Of a DNA stretch of 64,000 nt, positions 11,850-22,930 are shown one piece after another. This DNA is from Annulohypoxylon bovei var. microspora (taxonomy: Eukaryota > Ascomycota > Sordariomycetes > Xylariales > Hypoxylaceae). Both the position numbers and the translations under genes were made by a program. Position 1 is the first letter of the stretch. Every line of letters begins with the position of its first letter. The notes below the pieces were generated by a model. That model had not been told where the DNA came from. It made no database searches and saw nothing but the letters and a program-made list of their open reading frames with translations. The stretch is taken from positions 124,001-188,000 of the forward strand of contig MU405246.1 in the NCBI GenBank assembly GCA_022836615.1, given 5' to 3'.

Positions 11850-13534
11850 TCACAAGCTTGCCTTTCCCCTCGACTCAAACGGTAAAGTCCCAACAAGCAG
11901 TCCTGCCGCGATGAACAACGCGCCGCTCGTATAAACCGGCGCCGCCGTCTGAAGGTTCGCGAACATGGCAACGATAGGGGCCATGATACCAAAGATCCGA
12001 TTTGACGTCGCCGTAAGCGCGTTCCCAGTCCCGCGGTCCTTGGTTGGGAACAGCTCGGGCGTAAAAGCGTACAGGACGGCGTACATGATGTTGCTCGTGA
12101 AATTGTAGGCGCAGTTCCACCCCAGTAAGCTAGAGGAACTAGTCGCGGTCGTCGAGCAATAGAGAAAGATGCCTGTTAGGATCGTGCTTAAACTCAACGC
12201 CCCTCTTCTTCCGAAGTGGGGTAGCTCGACGAGGAGACCGCCGAGAAGGGCACCGGGTACACCGAGCACCGCAATAATTAGGGAGTTGCGATATGTGATA
12301 TAAGTAGACCCATCTCCGAAGTCGACGCCGCGAGTACTCTGGATATACGGCAGGAAAGCGTTATATAATGGATATCTGTGGGCAAAGTTAACACATGCAA
12401 AAGGAAAAAAAGGGGTCAGACCTTCACGCTTACCCGAGCCCGATGAAAGCCCAGACCAACATCAATGCGCCCGTGCTGTACGCCAACTTCCCCGTCGCAA
12501 ACAAGGACCGGATGTGAGAGAGATCGATTGCTTCCAACTTGCGCTTCACAGCGTCGCTCGCAGTAGCCCGGTTCTCATATCCGTCCGGCTCGCATGCTTT
12601 TAAGTCTTCCACGGATAAATCCGAATGTTTTTTATTCCGTCGAGCGACTTCATGGACTATGCGCACTGCTTCTTCATCCAATCCCTTGCCCATGAGGTAC
12701 TTGGGCGACTCGTAGATGGTGAAGCAGAAGAAGCGAATAATGAACATGACGAGCGTCAATCCTCCCATCGCGATCATGAAATAGCGCCATCCCATGTTTT
12801 TGGCCCGAGTGCAGTCCGGGTCGGTTTGCTGGCAAGTCCGGTATCCCAGCAGTGGCCATCCGATTAAGTTGGCTATAACTTGCGCAAGAGCCCAGTCGAC
12901 GGAGAGGATCGTCAGGAGGTATTGATGGGACCCCGGGAGGAACTCGAGGAAGATAGCAGAGTCGACCGGGAGATTGCCGCCGACACCAAACGACCAAAAC
13001 GCCGCGAATATCCCAATGGCGGCAAAGTTGGGCGCGGAGGCGGCTATCATACCCCATACGGCGGTTATACCGAGGGTTAGGTTGAAGGCCCATCTCCGAC
13101 CGAAGACGTCACAGCCGAAACCCCAGAACATAGCACCGGCAAGTAAGCCGATGTTCTGGGCGAGGCTTAGCAACGGGCCACGAGATGGATGAAATTCGTT
13201 TACGATGGGCGTAAAAATGAGAGACGTGACGATCGGCCAGAGGTTGTCGGACGCCCAGCCGAACCCTACAACTATGAAGAGCTGCCATTGGTACCATCCC
13301 ATACCAATATCTTGAATCTACAATCCTGATTATTAGACGAATAACAATTAAAGGGGGGTTTTTTTATAGAAAATTTACCGCTCTATTCAATACCCTCGCC
13401 TTTGCCTCATATACCGGATCGATTGTACCTTTAGGGATTGTGCTAACATCCTCGATCCCAATGACAATATCTTCGCCTAGTTGCCGTTCATTTTCATGGC
13501 TTGCTTTTCCGTTTTCGGTCGTATCCTCCGCCAT
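11850..13534 (-). CDS. MFS transporter (SV2/sugar-porter-like permease)
   Basis: Twelve-TM major facilitator permease for a small organic solute, probably at the plasma membrane. Three exons on the minus strand, 13379-13534, 12434-13317 and 11850-12375, give 521 aa with consistent phases. The start is the ATG at 13534; an upstream in-frame extension lacks an ATG. Landmarks: KARVLNRAIQDIGMGWYQWQ at the first junction, the MFS loop FGCDVFGRRWAF, the fungal signature VGGNLPVDSAIFLEFLPGS with WALAQV, an intracellular loop near ESPKYLMGKG, and C-terminal ELFPTKDRGTGNAL. The gene looks intact. It shares its strand with the P450 upstream and could supply or export a substrate of this locus; that role is inference. 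Confidence 0.88.
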
Positions 13535-14291
13535 GATTCGCTCGCCAATCGATCGGGCTAAAGCAGGAAAATGAAGATTAAATCCAACAACGATGATGAT
13601 AATTAACAACAATGGCACTATTGGTTCATTGTTGAAGTGGATAAGCGGAAGCTAAGCTCTCTATTCTAATAAATACCTAGTGAAGTCAGCAGTCCGTGGC
13701 CAGAAAGTTTGTTGCTTAAAAAAGAAGTCCGGGGAAAGCTTCTAAGCTTCAGCCCCCCCGATGGAACAAAGTAAGCAGCTGATGGCGTGCTCAGAATATT
13801 GGAGAATCCTTGTCTCGCAACGGCTGGCAATCATCCTTTGTTGCTGGGATCAAGCTGCTGCTAGACTGCTACGGGGAGCTGGTATAGCTGGTCCTGCAAT
13901 GACAGCGCCTGCGCCTGCAGTAGGTCGACGCAAACTCGGGCATCCCGCATGCCAAGATCAACGGACGGGATCCAATCTGGAGATTGCCGGGGGATCCAAG
14001 ACGAATAAAAACCTTCACCGGTCTTGAATTGTAACGGTAGTGTAATGAAAGTAAGGGTTAAATCCCAAAATAGTTTTATTGTCTATCAAGTAAGTAACTG
14101 GTGGACAAATATCTAAAGACAATACTAATACATTTTACAACACTCTGCTCCTTCGAATCAATACTCACTTCTAAGTTCCTAATGATGATGCCCTTTAAAC
14201 ACCTGTATCTTTAGCAATCGGCGCCGGTGAAATACCCTCTCCATCCCCAAATCTCATTATCGACGAGTCTTCCTCATCCCCTCACATCCCA
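13535..14291. other. Intergenic between the MFS gene and the P450
   Basis: Carries the promoter of the minus-strand MFS gene and the 3' flank of the P450. An 88-codon frame at 13761-14027 has no recognisable similarity and is not called. Confidence 0.55.
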
Positions 14292-15653
14292 TCACATGGC
14301 ACGTCCCAACCAATCAATTCCGCTCCTCTCGATGGTCCAATCTTCCATACCCATCCTACCCGACGGCAACAATTCCTTCGGATCCGCGTCCAATTTCGCA
14401 TTTCCAAATACCACTTTTGAGCCTGTCTGCACCGTACCCAAGCGCTTCGCCAGCACGACCACAAGAATAATAATAGCGTGATAAGAAAACGTTTTGGCCG
14501 TCGGGCACTGATGTTTACCAGCCCCAAACGGCATGTACGCCTGCCTCATATCCGCCGTGACACCTTGGAATCTAGACGGGCGGAATTGTTCGGCGTCCGG
14601 TCCCCAGATATGCGTGTTCCTGTGGCACCACTCGACGTCGGCCTTTACATTGTACGAGCCGCTTTTGGCGCTCGGCACGGCGCGGTGGATTCGCTTCGTC
14701 GGGGGATATAACCTCAGCCCCTCCTGTCGAGAGTCAGCGCGTGAAATGCGAAGTGTTGGGGACGCGATGGGGAGGATAGGTATTTGACTAACCTTGGCAA
14801 AGTTCATTGCTGTACCTACTACATTGCTTGCGGTTTCCGAAGCGAAACATCGAGGAACGTTCTGAATGACCTCCTGGAACTGCTGTAAAGTCTCTGGATG
14901 CACGTCCCGGAACCCGGCGGAGACGTATGTCAGCAGCACGACCCGCCACATCGTCTCGTACGCCGGTAGGATGATGTTCAGCGGATGCTTTTCCGGCGGG
15001 CACGGAAAGCACTTGGGAAGCAGACGTTTAAGAGAAGCCTGCAGACGCTCCTGTTCGGCGTCCGACCCCGGTCGCGCGGTTTGGGTATCCTTCGAGCGTT
15101 CCCAGAGGTTGTTGATTGCCTCCGTCGCTTCGACGGCGTCGGCAAAGTCGGTGTTGCCGGTGAGCTCCGCGTCGAAGAACTGATGCAGCATGGCCACGAA
15201 AACGACGAACCGGGCTATCGCTGCCAGTGGTAAAGGGGTTTGGGCTGCGAGAGCACCGCATGCTCGATCAAGTGCGGCCTCCGAGACGGCGAAGAAATTA
15301 GCCCATTTATGTGGATTCATGCTATGTATAACGCTTTTTGCTGATATGACAAATCCCTCATGGATATTTTGATCCATGGTCGTAAAGGAGTTGTTGATCT
15401 TGAAGACTTCGTTTAATCTTTGGTTAGGTAGGGCTCGGGACTTGAGCCTGTCCAAGAGGTTATTCTCACCGAGAACGTTGAAGTTAGCAATGGCCCTATG
15501 CTTTCGTATATGCTTTAGGGCATTTGACCGGTTGTTACATAAGAGGTCGATTAGAGAGGCGATAATATTCCAAGCGACGGATACGAAGATGGAGGCTAGA
15601 AAGAAAGTGATGCCCAGCTTGGCAAAGACAGAAATCAAGTAAGTCAGACCCAT
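14292..15653 (-). CDS. Cytochrome P450, short atypical form
   Basis: Heme-thiolate monooxygenase with an N-terminal membrane anchor (hydrophobic residues ~4-35), expected on the ER. Two exons, 14793-15653 and 14724 downward to 14292 (second exon 14292-14723), give 430 aa from the ATG at 15653. The 69-bp intron 14724-14792 (GTTAGT...CGACAG) has no stop and is a multiple of three, so retention would insert 23 residues. It is called an intron because its removal makes the K-helix ExxR contiguous with upstream sequence (NFAK then EGLRLYPPTKR). Other motifs: PERF-like FRPSRF and heme loop PFGAGKHQC. The I-helix motif reads AYET instead of AG-x-D/E-T. At 430 aa it is shorter than typical fungal P450s (~500). 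Confidence 0.82.
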   Translation of the reverse strand: MGLTYLISVFAKLGITFFLASIFVSVAWNIIASLIDLLCNNRSNALKHIRKHRAIANFNVLGENNLLDRLKSRALPNQRLNEVFKINNSFTTMDQNIHEGFVISAKSVIHSMNPHKWANFFAVSEAALDRACGALAAQTPLPLAAIARFVVFVAMLHQFFDAELTGNTDFADAVEATEAINNLWERSKDTQTARPGSDAEQERLQASLKRLLPKCFPCPPEKHPLNIILPAYETMWRVVLLTYVSAGFRDVHPETLQQFQEVIQNVPRCFASETASNVVGTAMNFAKVSQIPILPIASPTLRISRADSRQEGLRLYPPTKRIHRAVPSAKSGSYNVKADVEWCHRNTHIWGPDAEQFRPSRFQGVTADMRQAYMPFGAGKHQCPTAKTFSYHAIIILVVVLAKRLGTVQTGSKVVFGNAKLDADPKELLPSGRMGMEDWTIERSGIDWLGRAM

Positions 15654-17251
15654 TTTCACAAAGAATTCAGAAGCTAACTGTCTGGACAGAGGTAGAATGG
15701 CATTGTGACTGACGAGTCGTCTTATATACTCGTATATATTCGCTATGGGATAATTTCAACCTAGCCTCAGGCTCTTCCTTTTTAGCCAGCGTATGTGCTT
15801 GTGCCTTCTCCCGTCGTCTTCGCTTTCGAGCGAAATTGAGCAAACAGCATCTATTCCTCGAATGATCCAGTCGAATCCTGGTGTCTTCAAAGATCGAATC
15901 GGCTTAAGGCGGGCACTAAGAACGACCCGGGCCGAGATTCATATGTCGTCCCCGGTTCCCTGTGTCTGTACGTTCCCGTCGACCAAAATGGAATTGCAAA
16001 CGAAGTCTGCTCGGGTAGCCAACCACGTCTTGCATCTCTTAGAAATGGTGAGGCTTCGATGGCCGCCGAATTGTCCTCCTTATCTAGGCAGCTCATGTCA
16101 AGGCGGAATTGCAAACGGGAGTATTGGTCTCGAAATCTCAACGTATGTTTGACGGGGAACGATCTTGCCTACCCCTGATATACAAGACGGGAGCGCAATG
16201 GACCCCCGCACTTTAGGGAGACCGGGAAGAGGACGTTGGAGAGGTACGGTGCATTATTGTGTTATTGTATTATTGCTGCCATGTCAGACGTTGTATAACA
16301 TGATTCTCAAATAGACTGGTCATATTTCTAATTGGTTTCCTCTAGGCGGCCGGGACGGATTGTTATGATCTGATGGTAGGCTATGACGTGTCTGGAGAAA
16401 GCGGCAGGCTACGCTACCTAGGTGGGTAGTCATGAGTTCAGGGAACCTTCGCAGCAAAATTTGGCCAAGAGGCGTATATCGTGTAGTTGAATTTGCCCTT
16501 TTTGCTTTTGCTTCCGTGGGCAATTATGTGGCTATACGCACAGTTTGTCACCACACAGATTTCGAAACTACGCCAATATGGTGGTGTTTAGAATCAGGCA
16601 ACCCCTTTCCCAACATGACACTATCCATGCATGACACCACCCCAACATATCGGAAACATATTTCGTAAATCATTGCAAACCTTGAAATTTAATGTAGTTC
16701 CGTAGGTAATTGATAGAACCAAGGACATGGATACCCCTTGCCGAGCATTCCCTCATGATCCTATCATTGGGCTCCTATGTAAAAAGAGCATTGCGATTAC
16801 CTACTTACCTGATACCTGGGCACCAAGGTAGGCAATTAATCACGAGGCCAAGGGAAATAACCATAGAAGACTCGGCATGCTTTCCAGCGCTCGGGGAAAG
16901 CAAATTGCGTGAAATTCGCTTAACCCTTGGCTATCCAGCAGGGAGAGCTTCCCCAGTTGCATCTCTATGGTATCTAGTCGTCGCAGGCCCTCCTAGTTCA
17001 AAACTCGCTCGCTCTCTAGTTCCATTATACACAAGAGAAAAGTCAAATTAAACCTAGCAGCCGAGAACGCCCCTATTATGGATGCACTAATGGAACTCCT
17101 CCCAGCTTCTGCCAACCGGGCGGGTATGCATTTTCAATCCTATACCTCTTCCCGTAAACGCCTGCCCAAACCAATAATGTCATCAGTGATATCCTCACGA
17201 CTCTAGTCTGATCTGTCGGTAAGATACCTACTAGGTCCCTAAGGTAGGCAT
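15654..17251. other. Intergenic, no gene recognised
   Basis: 1.6 kb containing the P450 promoter and the 3' flank of the next minus-strand gene. The longest open frames (15793-16152 and 16710-17051, both ~115 codons) resemble nothing known. CCTA/TAGG words recur near 17222-17255. Confidence 0.55.
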
Positions 17252-18741
17252 TTACCTAGCAGGAGATTGCGTCTTCATCCGAATTGTCCTAAGGCGGAAA
17301 CTCGCTGTTTTCGTATCGAATGTCTTTGTCTTTGGGTCCCAGAACGCGCTGGCATCGATTGTGATAAAGGCGCGTGGCGTGACGATTTCGACAAGCCCGT
17401 TCACGAAGATGGAACCTTGCGGAGGGAGACCTTGGATAGGTCGCCAGGTTCGAGAAAACGTCTGCTTGAACGCCATCCACGGTCCTCTCATGTGCTCTTG
17501 AGTATGTTCTATGCCGTAGATATCCTTGACACTCCTCGGCTTGTCGGGTTCGGCAGCGGGAATGATTGGGATGGAACGACTCACGCCAGAGCCGGGAGAG
17601 GCGGCTGAGGGTTCAGGGGTTGGCGATGATCCGGCAGATCCACCCTCGACGGTAGAAGTCGGGTCCCTCGACGAACCACCGGCGGCTTGGGCCTTTGTAG
17701 GAGGGAGCGAGCTAGGTGTTTTAGAGCCGGGTTCGGCTGTTGCGTTCTTTATTCTCCGCTGAACATTTTCGAAGGTCTGCTGGAAAGAAGGATTCGGATC
17801 GGGGTTAGGGTTGTATCCGAATATCTTGGCAACATTTAAAGCATTCTGCTTTAGTAGCGCCCCCGAAAAGCTCCATAACGAAAGCGTAACTGTAGAGGGC
17901 CAAAGAGCACGCTGTATCCAGATAGCGGTTGTGGTGTCAATAGCTTCCTCTTCAATAGCAACCTCATCGCCTATCGATATCCTATAGAAAGGGTTAGATT
18001 TGAAGATTCGATGTATGAAATAAGAAAAAAAGCATCAAGGCGTCGTACCCTAATTGAACGAAAGTTGGCGGTGGTCTGCTGGGATATATAATCTGAAGCC
18101 AATATCTGCCTAACGTCATGTCCTTGCCGCATTTCTGCACGAGTATGGGGGACCGCGTCGCAGTTTTTCGGACAAGCTCAGCGAGACCGTCTAACGCAAC
18201 AATTAGCCATCCGGTCAGATACTCTTCTCCCTTTCCTCCTCCTCGCATATTGAATCGCTTACCTTGCATACCCCTTAATAGGTCCTGATCTTTGTTAACC
18301 CTGATAAATGTCTGCCACTCTGGATCCGATCCCTTGTATGGTGGCGAGGCGACTGCCCTCGTAGTGAAGGGTATAGGGAAAAACATAGGCTCGAGCATCC
18401 CTTCTTCCATCTCGTCCCGTTCTTTCTTAGTTAAATGTTTCTCTTGGTCCTCCAACCAGGCGCCAAGGGTTGAGAAGATGGATGTCTTATATGCTTGGTA
18501 GCAGATGTAGTAGACGCAACCGGCGAATATGAAATTCCTATGGCATATAAGTTAGTATGGGGTATGAGGTAAGGACAATATGGGAAGTATTCGGGTGTCT
18601 GATCTCTTACTTCGGCTTAAACCATTTTCGCCGAATCTTAACTCTCTGCACCTGCATAATTTGAGGATAAGGTCCGGAAGATCCATGAACTCGAGTACCT
18701 AGAGTAAAAGGGTTCCGTCGCGATCGGAAAAGTCGCAACAT
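17252..18741 (-). CDS. Conserved fungal protein with one TM segment, function unknown
   Basis: Three exons on the minus strand, 18611-18741, 18049-18537 and 17252-17981, with all phases consistent, encode 449 aa from an ATG at 18741. The N-terminus is basic (MLRLFRSRRNPF and VKIRRKWFKPK), which would suit a mitochondrial presequence or a cytosolic positive flank. One hydrophobic segment follows at about residues 45-60 (FIFAGCVYYICYQAY). The middle is a conserved globular region ending in YPSRPPPTFVQLG; then comes RALWPSTVTLSLWSFSGALL, and the tail is low-complexity, rich in Pro, Ser and Gly. I recognise the family as conserved in Pezizomycotina but cannot name a function. It is divergent from the Vps3844 gene, 653 bp apart. 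Confidence 0.72.
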
Positions 18742-19394
18742 GATGGGTAGGCGATCGAGGCGCGCCTAAAGCTGGCGGCCGAAGAAGGGGAGGGAGGAAC
18801 GTGGCGAGATTTTCGGATTTCAGATTTCAGATTTCAATTGTCGAAATCTTTTAGCGATCGTAATTCATGTAAATTACATTATTTGGGTATATCCGCGGTT
18901 ATAAGTCGTCTATCGTGCGCTTTGGGGTTCCCATTTCACAAAAACCCGACATCGGGAAGATGGGAAGAATAGAGAAAAAGTTGTGGTCGGTTTGGTTACA
19001 AATTAATTGACTGTCGATTCCGAATGACAAGGCAAAATCTCAGCCTTTAGACGTGGAAGGTGTGATAGACCATTTGCTTCTAGAAGTTCGAGACCTCCAA
19101 CCAGACAGTTCCTAATTGGAACTAGTACTGTGCATATTATGTACCTAAAATATTAACATATTCACAGCAGGTACGTATCTTATCAGATCTTTTATGTGCA
19201 CAAGTATTAAATATCACGTGTATTTTGCATAAGACGCATAACTTTTATGTACATATTATATTCATCCAGTCAAATCCCCTACTCCGTAACCACCTAACCA
19301 AATACAGCATCACATCGCATAAGCTCTCCAGCTAACCTCGTCTTCGCAATCTCTACCACAACCAAACAGCTTCAGATAAACAACCCTCGACAAC
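18742..19394. promoter_or_regulatory. Shared divergent promoter region
   Basis: 653 bp between two divergent conserved genes (starts 18741 minus, 19395 plus). The last 70 bases before 19395 are CT/CA-rich, as in fungal leaders. No specific binding site is claimed. Confidence 0.45.
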
Positions 19395-20628
19395 ATGAAG
19401 CTGCAGTGCTTCCTACTACCGGCGCTGGCTAGCATTGCCACCGCCAATGCAGAAGAGCAATTACAAGATGCAGAGGTCTACATCATCAGGCAACAAGAGA
19501 CCGCAGTCTCGAATCCTCCTTCGATACCGCAAGACCTTGCTCGAGCCATCCTCCTCCAACGCCTCAGCACATCCGAGCAGCCATCGGCTCTAGGCCAGCT
19601 ACCCGAATCCATCTCCCAAGATGAGTCCATACTCTACCTCAACCAGTACGCGAAGACGCCCCGGCCGTTATTCGAAGAGGTCGAAGACGCGAACGAGCCT
19701 AGGCAGCTAGTTATCGCGTTTTCCGGCATCACGACCGAGAAGCAGAAGGACCTCCAGGCTGTTCTTCCGGGTGTATCTCTTGCGTTTACGGCTCCTGGAT
19801 TGAGTCGGCTGTCTGCTGCTAAGGGAAAGAAGCCGAGCTGTGCATTTGACCAGTCGATCAACCCGCAAAACGGCAAGTGCTGGAAGGGCAAGACGCAGTA
19901 TCTCGAATACAACGCCGTCAAGGTACGATTCACTTTCTTCATCTACCTACATTTATAAGAAAGGCAAAGGCTCTAACAATTAGCAGGATAAGAACGTAAT
20001 CAAACAACTCGGCCAAACCATCCAAACCCTCCAGTCCCAAGCCCAATCCGGCACCCTCGAAACCACCATCCTCCTCCTCGCGCACCCCAGCTCCACCCTG
20101 CACCAGCGAGACGGTCTCGAGGAAGAGCTCGTGATGGCCGAAGCCGCCTCCGACAAAGAAATCCCGACGGCCGACACCTCGTTCAACGCGGACGGGAGCA
20201 AGAGGCCCGAAGACCCGACCAAGCCGTTCCACGCCTTCTCCGGCAAGCCGTCGAACCTGGCCGCCCGCCCGGCGATCCTGCCCTCGTGCTTCGCATCGCA
20301 CAACGCGTGCGTGTCGGCGACGGACAGCTGCTCGGGCCACGGGCAGTGCGTGGACCGGTGGGGCGCGCTCGACGGCGTCAAGAACGAGTGCTTCACCTGC
20401 CGCTGCATGAGCACGAACGAGACCGACGACGCCGGCCGCGTGGGCCTGTACCACTGGGGCGGGTCCGCGTGCCACAAGCGCGACATCAGCACCCCGTTCT
20501 GGCTGTTCGCCGGCGTCACCTTGGCTCTTATCGGCACGGTTACTTTTGCTATCGGTCTGCTGTTTAGCGTCGGCGAGGAGAAGCTGCCGGGCGTGATCGG
20601 GGCCGGTGTTTCGAGGACTAGCAAGTAG
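19395..20628 (+). CDS. Vps3844 (DUF3844) domain membrane protein
   Basis: Secretory-pathway protein of the fungal Vps3844 family, annotated in the literature as a vacuolar sorting factor; the molecular role is not settled. Two exons, 19395-19922 and 19987-20628, give 389 aa. Signal peptide at residues 1-19 (MKLQCFLLPALASIATANA), a lumenal region, and a C-terminal cysteine-rich EGF-like block (SCFASHNACVSATDSCSGHG with ECFTCRCM) that is the family hallmark. A single TM segment near residues 347-369 (FWLFAGVTLALIGTVTFAIG) and a short cytosolic tail follow, so type I topology. The acceptor is a tandem TAGCAG at 19981-19986, so a one-residue (Gln) variant is possible. The second exon is strongly GC-rich, which produces long spurious antisense frames. 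Confidence 0.88.
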
Positions 20629-21058
20629 GGTGTCTGCTTAGCTAGATTTACCTATTTAGTTAGGGTCGGTAGTCTTGTGTAGGCTACCGATTGAAACAAG
20701 TCTGGAAACTGTATGAACTATGAACAGATGAATAGAAGGAAGGTGTACTACCGAGGCTGATCGAAGACGTGGTGAGGAGGAAGGACTGTCTCATTACTTG
20801 ACAATGCAGACGATAATTCAGATGCGGATGTATCATACGTGTACTGATACCGGGGACACAACAAACGGGCGCTGGTTAGCATATCTTGTCTCCCCTTATT
20901 TACCACAAGGGGGGTTTCGCATGGTATTTCATTATGTAGAAGGTTCAAGACAACACAAATTTTACAAGGTTCGTCAAATTGACTCAAATTTCTGTATCAT
21001 GAAGAATCGAATCGAATCGAACCAATCGTCTTTAGTATATGTTGGGTATCAAGTAAGA
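20629..21058. other. Convergent 3' spacer
   Basis: 430 bp between the convergent Vps3844 and Ntr2 genes; no gene seen. A short GAATC repeat (AATCGAATCGAATCGAACC near 21006) is the only structure noticed. Confidence 0.6.
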
Positions 21059-22666
21059 TCACATCTCCATCTGCGATCGTTGCCTCACCGGCGTCGTTCC
21101 TAGACTTTCTAGGCCCCTCTGTCCAGGCGAGTCCATCCCACCCCTAGCTTGATCCAGAAGCGATCTTGCGGCTGCCACGTTGTCTTCCGCGCTCGCCCCT
21201 ACTACTCCATTGCCATCACCGTTGCTACCACCGCCACCATTCGTAGTCCTAGCCTCAGCGCCTCCAGCCATCAAAACGCGATACCGCTCCCCCGCCTCAT
21301 TAAGCAGCCTCTGAACCTCCGGCTCTCTTTCCTCAATGCCCTCCCTCTCAGCCTTCAGCTCCCCGATCCGCGCCTTCAATCGCATCATCTCCTCCTCCTT
21401 CCGCCGCACGCTCGCCTTGAACTCGGCAACCAGCACGCTCAGATCCGGCAGCGGCGTGATCTTCGGTATGGCGATAGTCTGACCATACGCGGCCGCGGCG
21501 CCGAGGCGGCGGCGCTGCTGCTCGCGCTCCTCGGCGAGGCCGTCCATGCCGGCGCGCGTCTGGGCCGCCTCGTACGCGGCGCGGCGCTCGGCCTCCGAGT
21601 CGTCGGACTCGTCGCCGTCGTCGCCGCCCTCCGCCGCCGTGATCAGCGACGCCATCTCGGCTCTCCGCCTGCGCCGCGACTCGCGCTCCGCCTTCTTGCC
21701 TAGCGAGAGCCCGCCGTCCTCGACGAACTCGTCGAAGCCCTCGCCCAGGTCCTCGTCCTCGGCGACGAGCCGCGTGGCGTCTTTTTTGGTTGTGCGGTCC
21801 GAGCGCCGCGAGAGCAGCGTCAGGTACGAGTCCCCCGGCCCGCGCGAGGAGTCGTTGTCGTCGTCGGACAGCGAGATGAAGTCGTCGGTGTCCCGGTGCG
21901 CGCCTTCTTTGGCTAGGCGGGCGCGTCGCGATTTCTTCTCTTGGATCTCGGCTTCGGTTAGGATGGATGTATTTTTGGGAGGGGCGAGTTGAGATGCTGT
22001 GGTTTCTACGATTAGGGCGCCTTCGAGCTCGGATGGATCGAGGCTCATCTCGTCGTCGGATGTGGGCTGGAGCTTAGAGAGATCTTGAGGCGTATTTGGG
22101 GTCGACATTTGCAGCTCGGATAGGTATTCTTTGCTATAACGTGGCCGGTCCTCGTCGGTATCGGTGGAACGCATAGGTAGCCGGTTAAGAGGAAGGTTCT
22201 TGATGCCCTTCCTGAAAGCGCTGTTCTCGACTGCAGCATGCGCAAGTGTTGTAGATCGTTTTGGCGTAGAAACTTCCTCCCCTAGAATCATAGAGTCCTC
22301 ATCCGCAGAAACTTCTTCTCCAGCACCACCAAACGAAAGTCGAGAACTAGATGCTCTTTTTTTTATCTTTGTAGACCCTGACCTTCCCAACTGTGGTCGA
22401 ACCCGTAGAGGGGCGCCTCCATCCTCGTCATCTTCTGCATCGTCTTTGGCTTTTCTAGTTATGGACGTACCATCATCGACCTTATCGATATTGATACTCT
22501 TCCGGAGAGCAGACTGCTTGAATGGACGACGATTTGTCTTAAAGGTTGGCTGTAAGGCGGGTGCTTGTGGTTCTTCTGGTGGATTCAAGGAATCGGTTGG
22601 GATTGTATCGTCGTCATCTTGGACAGTAATCTTGCGTGCTCTTCGTTTTGCTCCAAATGCACTCAT
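21059..22666 (-). CDS. ntr2: Nineteen complex-related protein 2 (Ntr2-like spliceosome disassembly factor)
   Basis: Ntr2 works with Ntr1 and the helicase Prp43 to release and recycle the post-splicing complex in the nucleus. One exon, 535 aa, start ATG at 22666; an in-frame extension upstream to 22711 lacks an ATG. Recognition rests on the conserved block RYSKEYLSELQMSTPNTPQ (residues 176-194), the acidic/Ser-rich N-terminal region with basic RRARK near residue 8, and the DTDDFISLSDDD segment. A long charged helical region follows (KKAERESRRRRRAEM through the EEEMMRLKARIGELKAEREG coiled coil near the C-terminus). The coding strand is rich in Asp/Glu and Ser, and the protein is probably largely disordered. 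It is divergent from SmG, a core spliceosomal protein, 264 bp away. Confidence 0.85.
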   Translation of the reverse strand: MSAFGAKRRARKITVQDDDDTIPTDSLNPPEEPQAPALQPTFKTNRRPFKQSALRKSINIDKVDDGTSITRKAKDDAEDDEDGGAPLRVRPQLGRSGSTKIKKRASSSRLSFGGAGEEVSADEDSMILGEEVSTPKRSTTLAHAAVENSAFRKGIKNLPLNRLPMRSTDTDEDRPRYSKEYLSELQMSTPNTPQDLSKLQPTSDDEMSLDPSELEGALIVETTASQLAPPKNTSILTEAEIQEKKSRRARLAKEGAHRDTDDFISLSDDDNDSSRGPGDSYLTLLSRRSDRTTKKDATRLVAEDEDLGEGFDEFVEDGGLSLGKKAERESRRRRRAEMASLITAAEGGDDGDESDDSEAERRAAYEAAQTRAGMDGLAEEREQQRRRLGAAAAYGQTIAIPKITPLPDLSVLVAEFKASVRRKEEEMMRLKARIGELKAEREGIEEREPEVQRLLNEAGERYRVLMAGGAEARTTNGGGGSNGDGNGVVGASAEDNVAAARSLLDQARGGMDSPGQRGLESLGTTPVRQRSQMEM

Positions 22667-22930
22667 CTTGAATAGTCTGGAAAAGAATTCTTGTTGAATG
22701 GCGAAATTCACATGTCCAAAAAAGGTTGAAGTTGAGATTCAAAAACATTGAAGGAATCCAGAATATCTTGGTACCTTTGTATTTTGTTACTAAAAATCTT
22801 TATCGATAACAAGCTATCACGCTATCTTATCGGACCCGCGAGCTTGGGGACTCTTTTTGACTTGTCAACATTCTTCCTCTTGCGATTCAATCTTCAGCTC
22901 CCACCATAAATCAATTCATCTTCTATCAAC
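22667..22930. promoter_or_regulatory. Compact bidirectional promoter, Ntr2/SmG
   Basis: 264 bp separate the start codons of Ntr2 (minus) and SmG (plus). Both products serve the spliceosome, so coordinated expression from a shared region is plausible. A CT-rich tract precedes SmG (about 22860-22920). No specific motif is called. Confidence 0.5.

Noticed and set aside
20131..20624. Long open frames antisense to Vps3844 exon 2
   Set aside because: They mirror a GC-rich coding exon; no motif, and the sense frame has a clear protein family.
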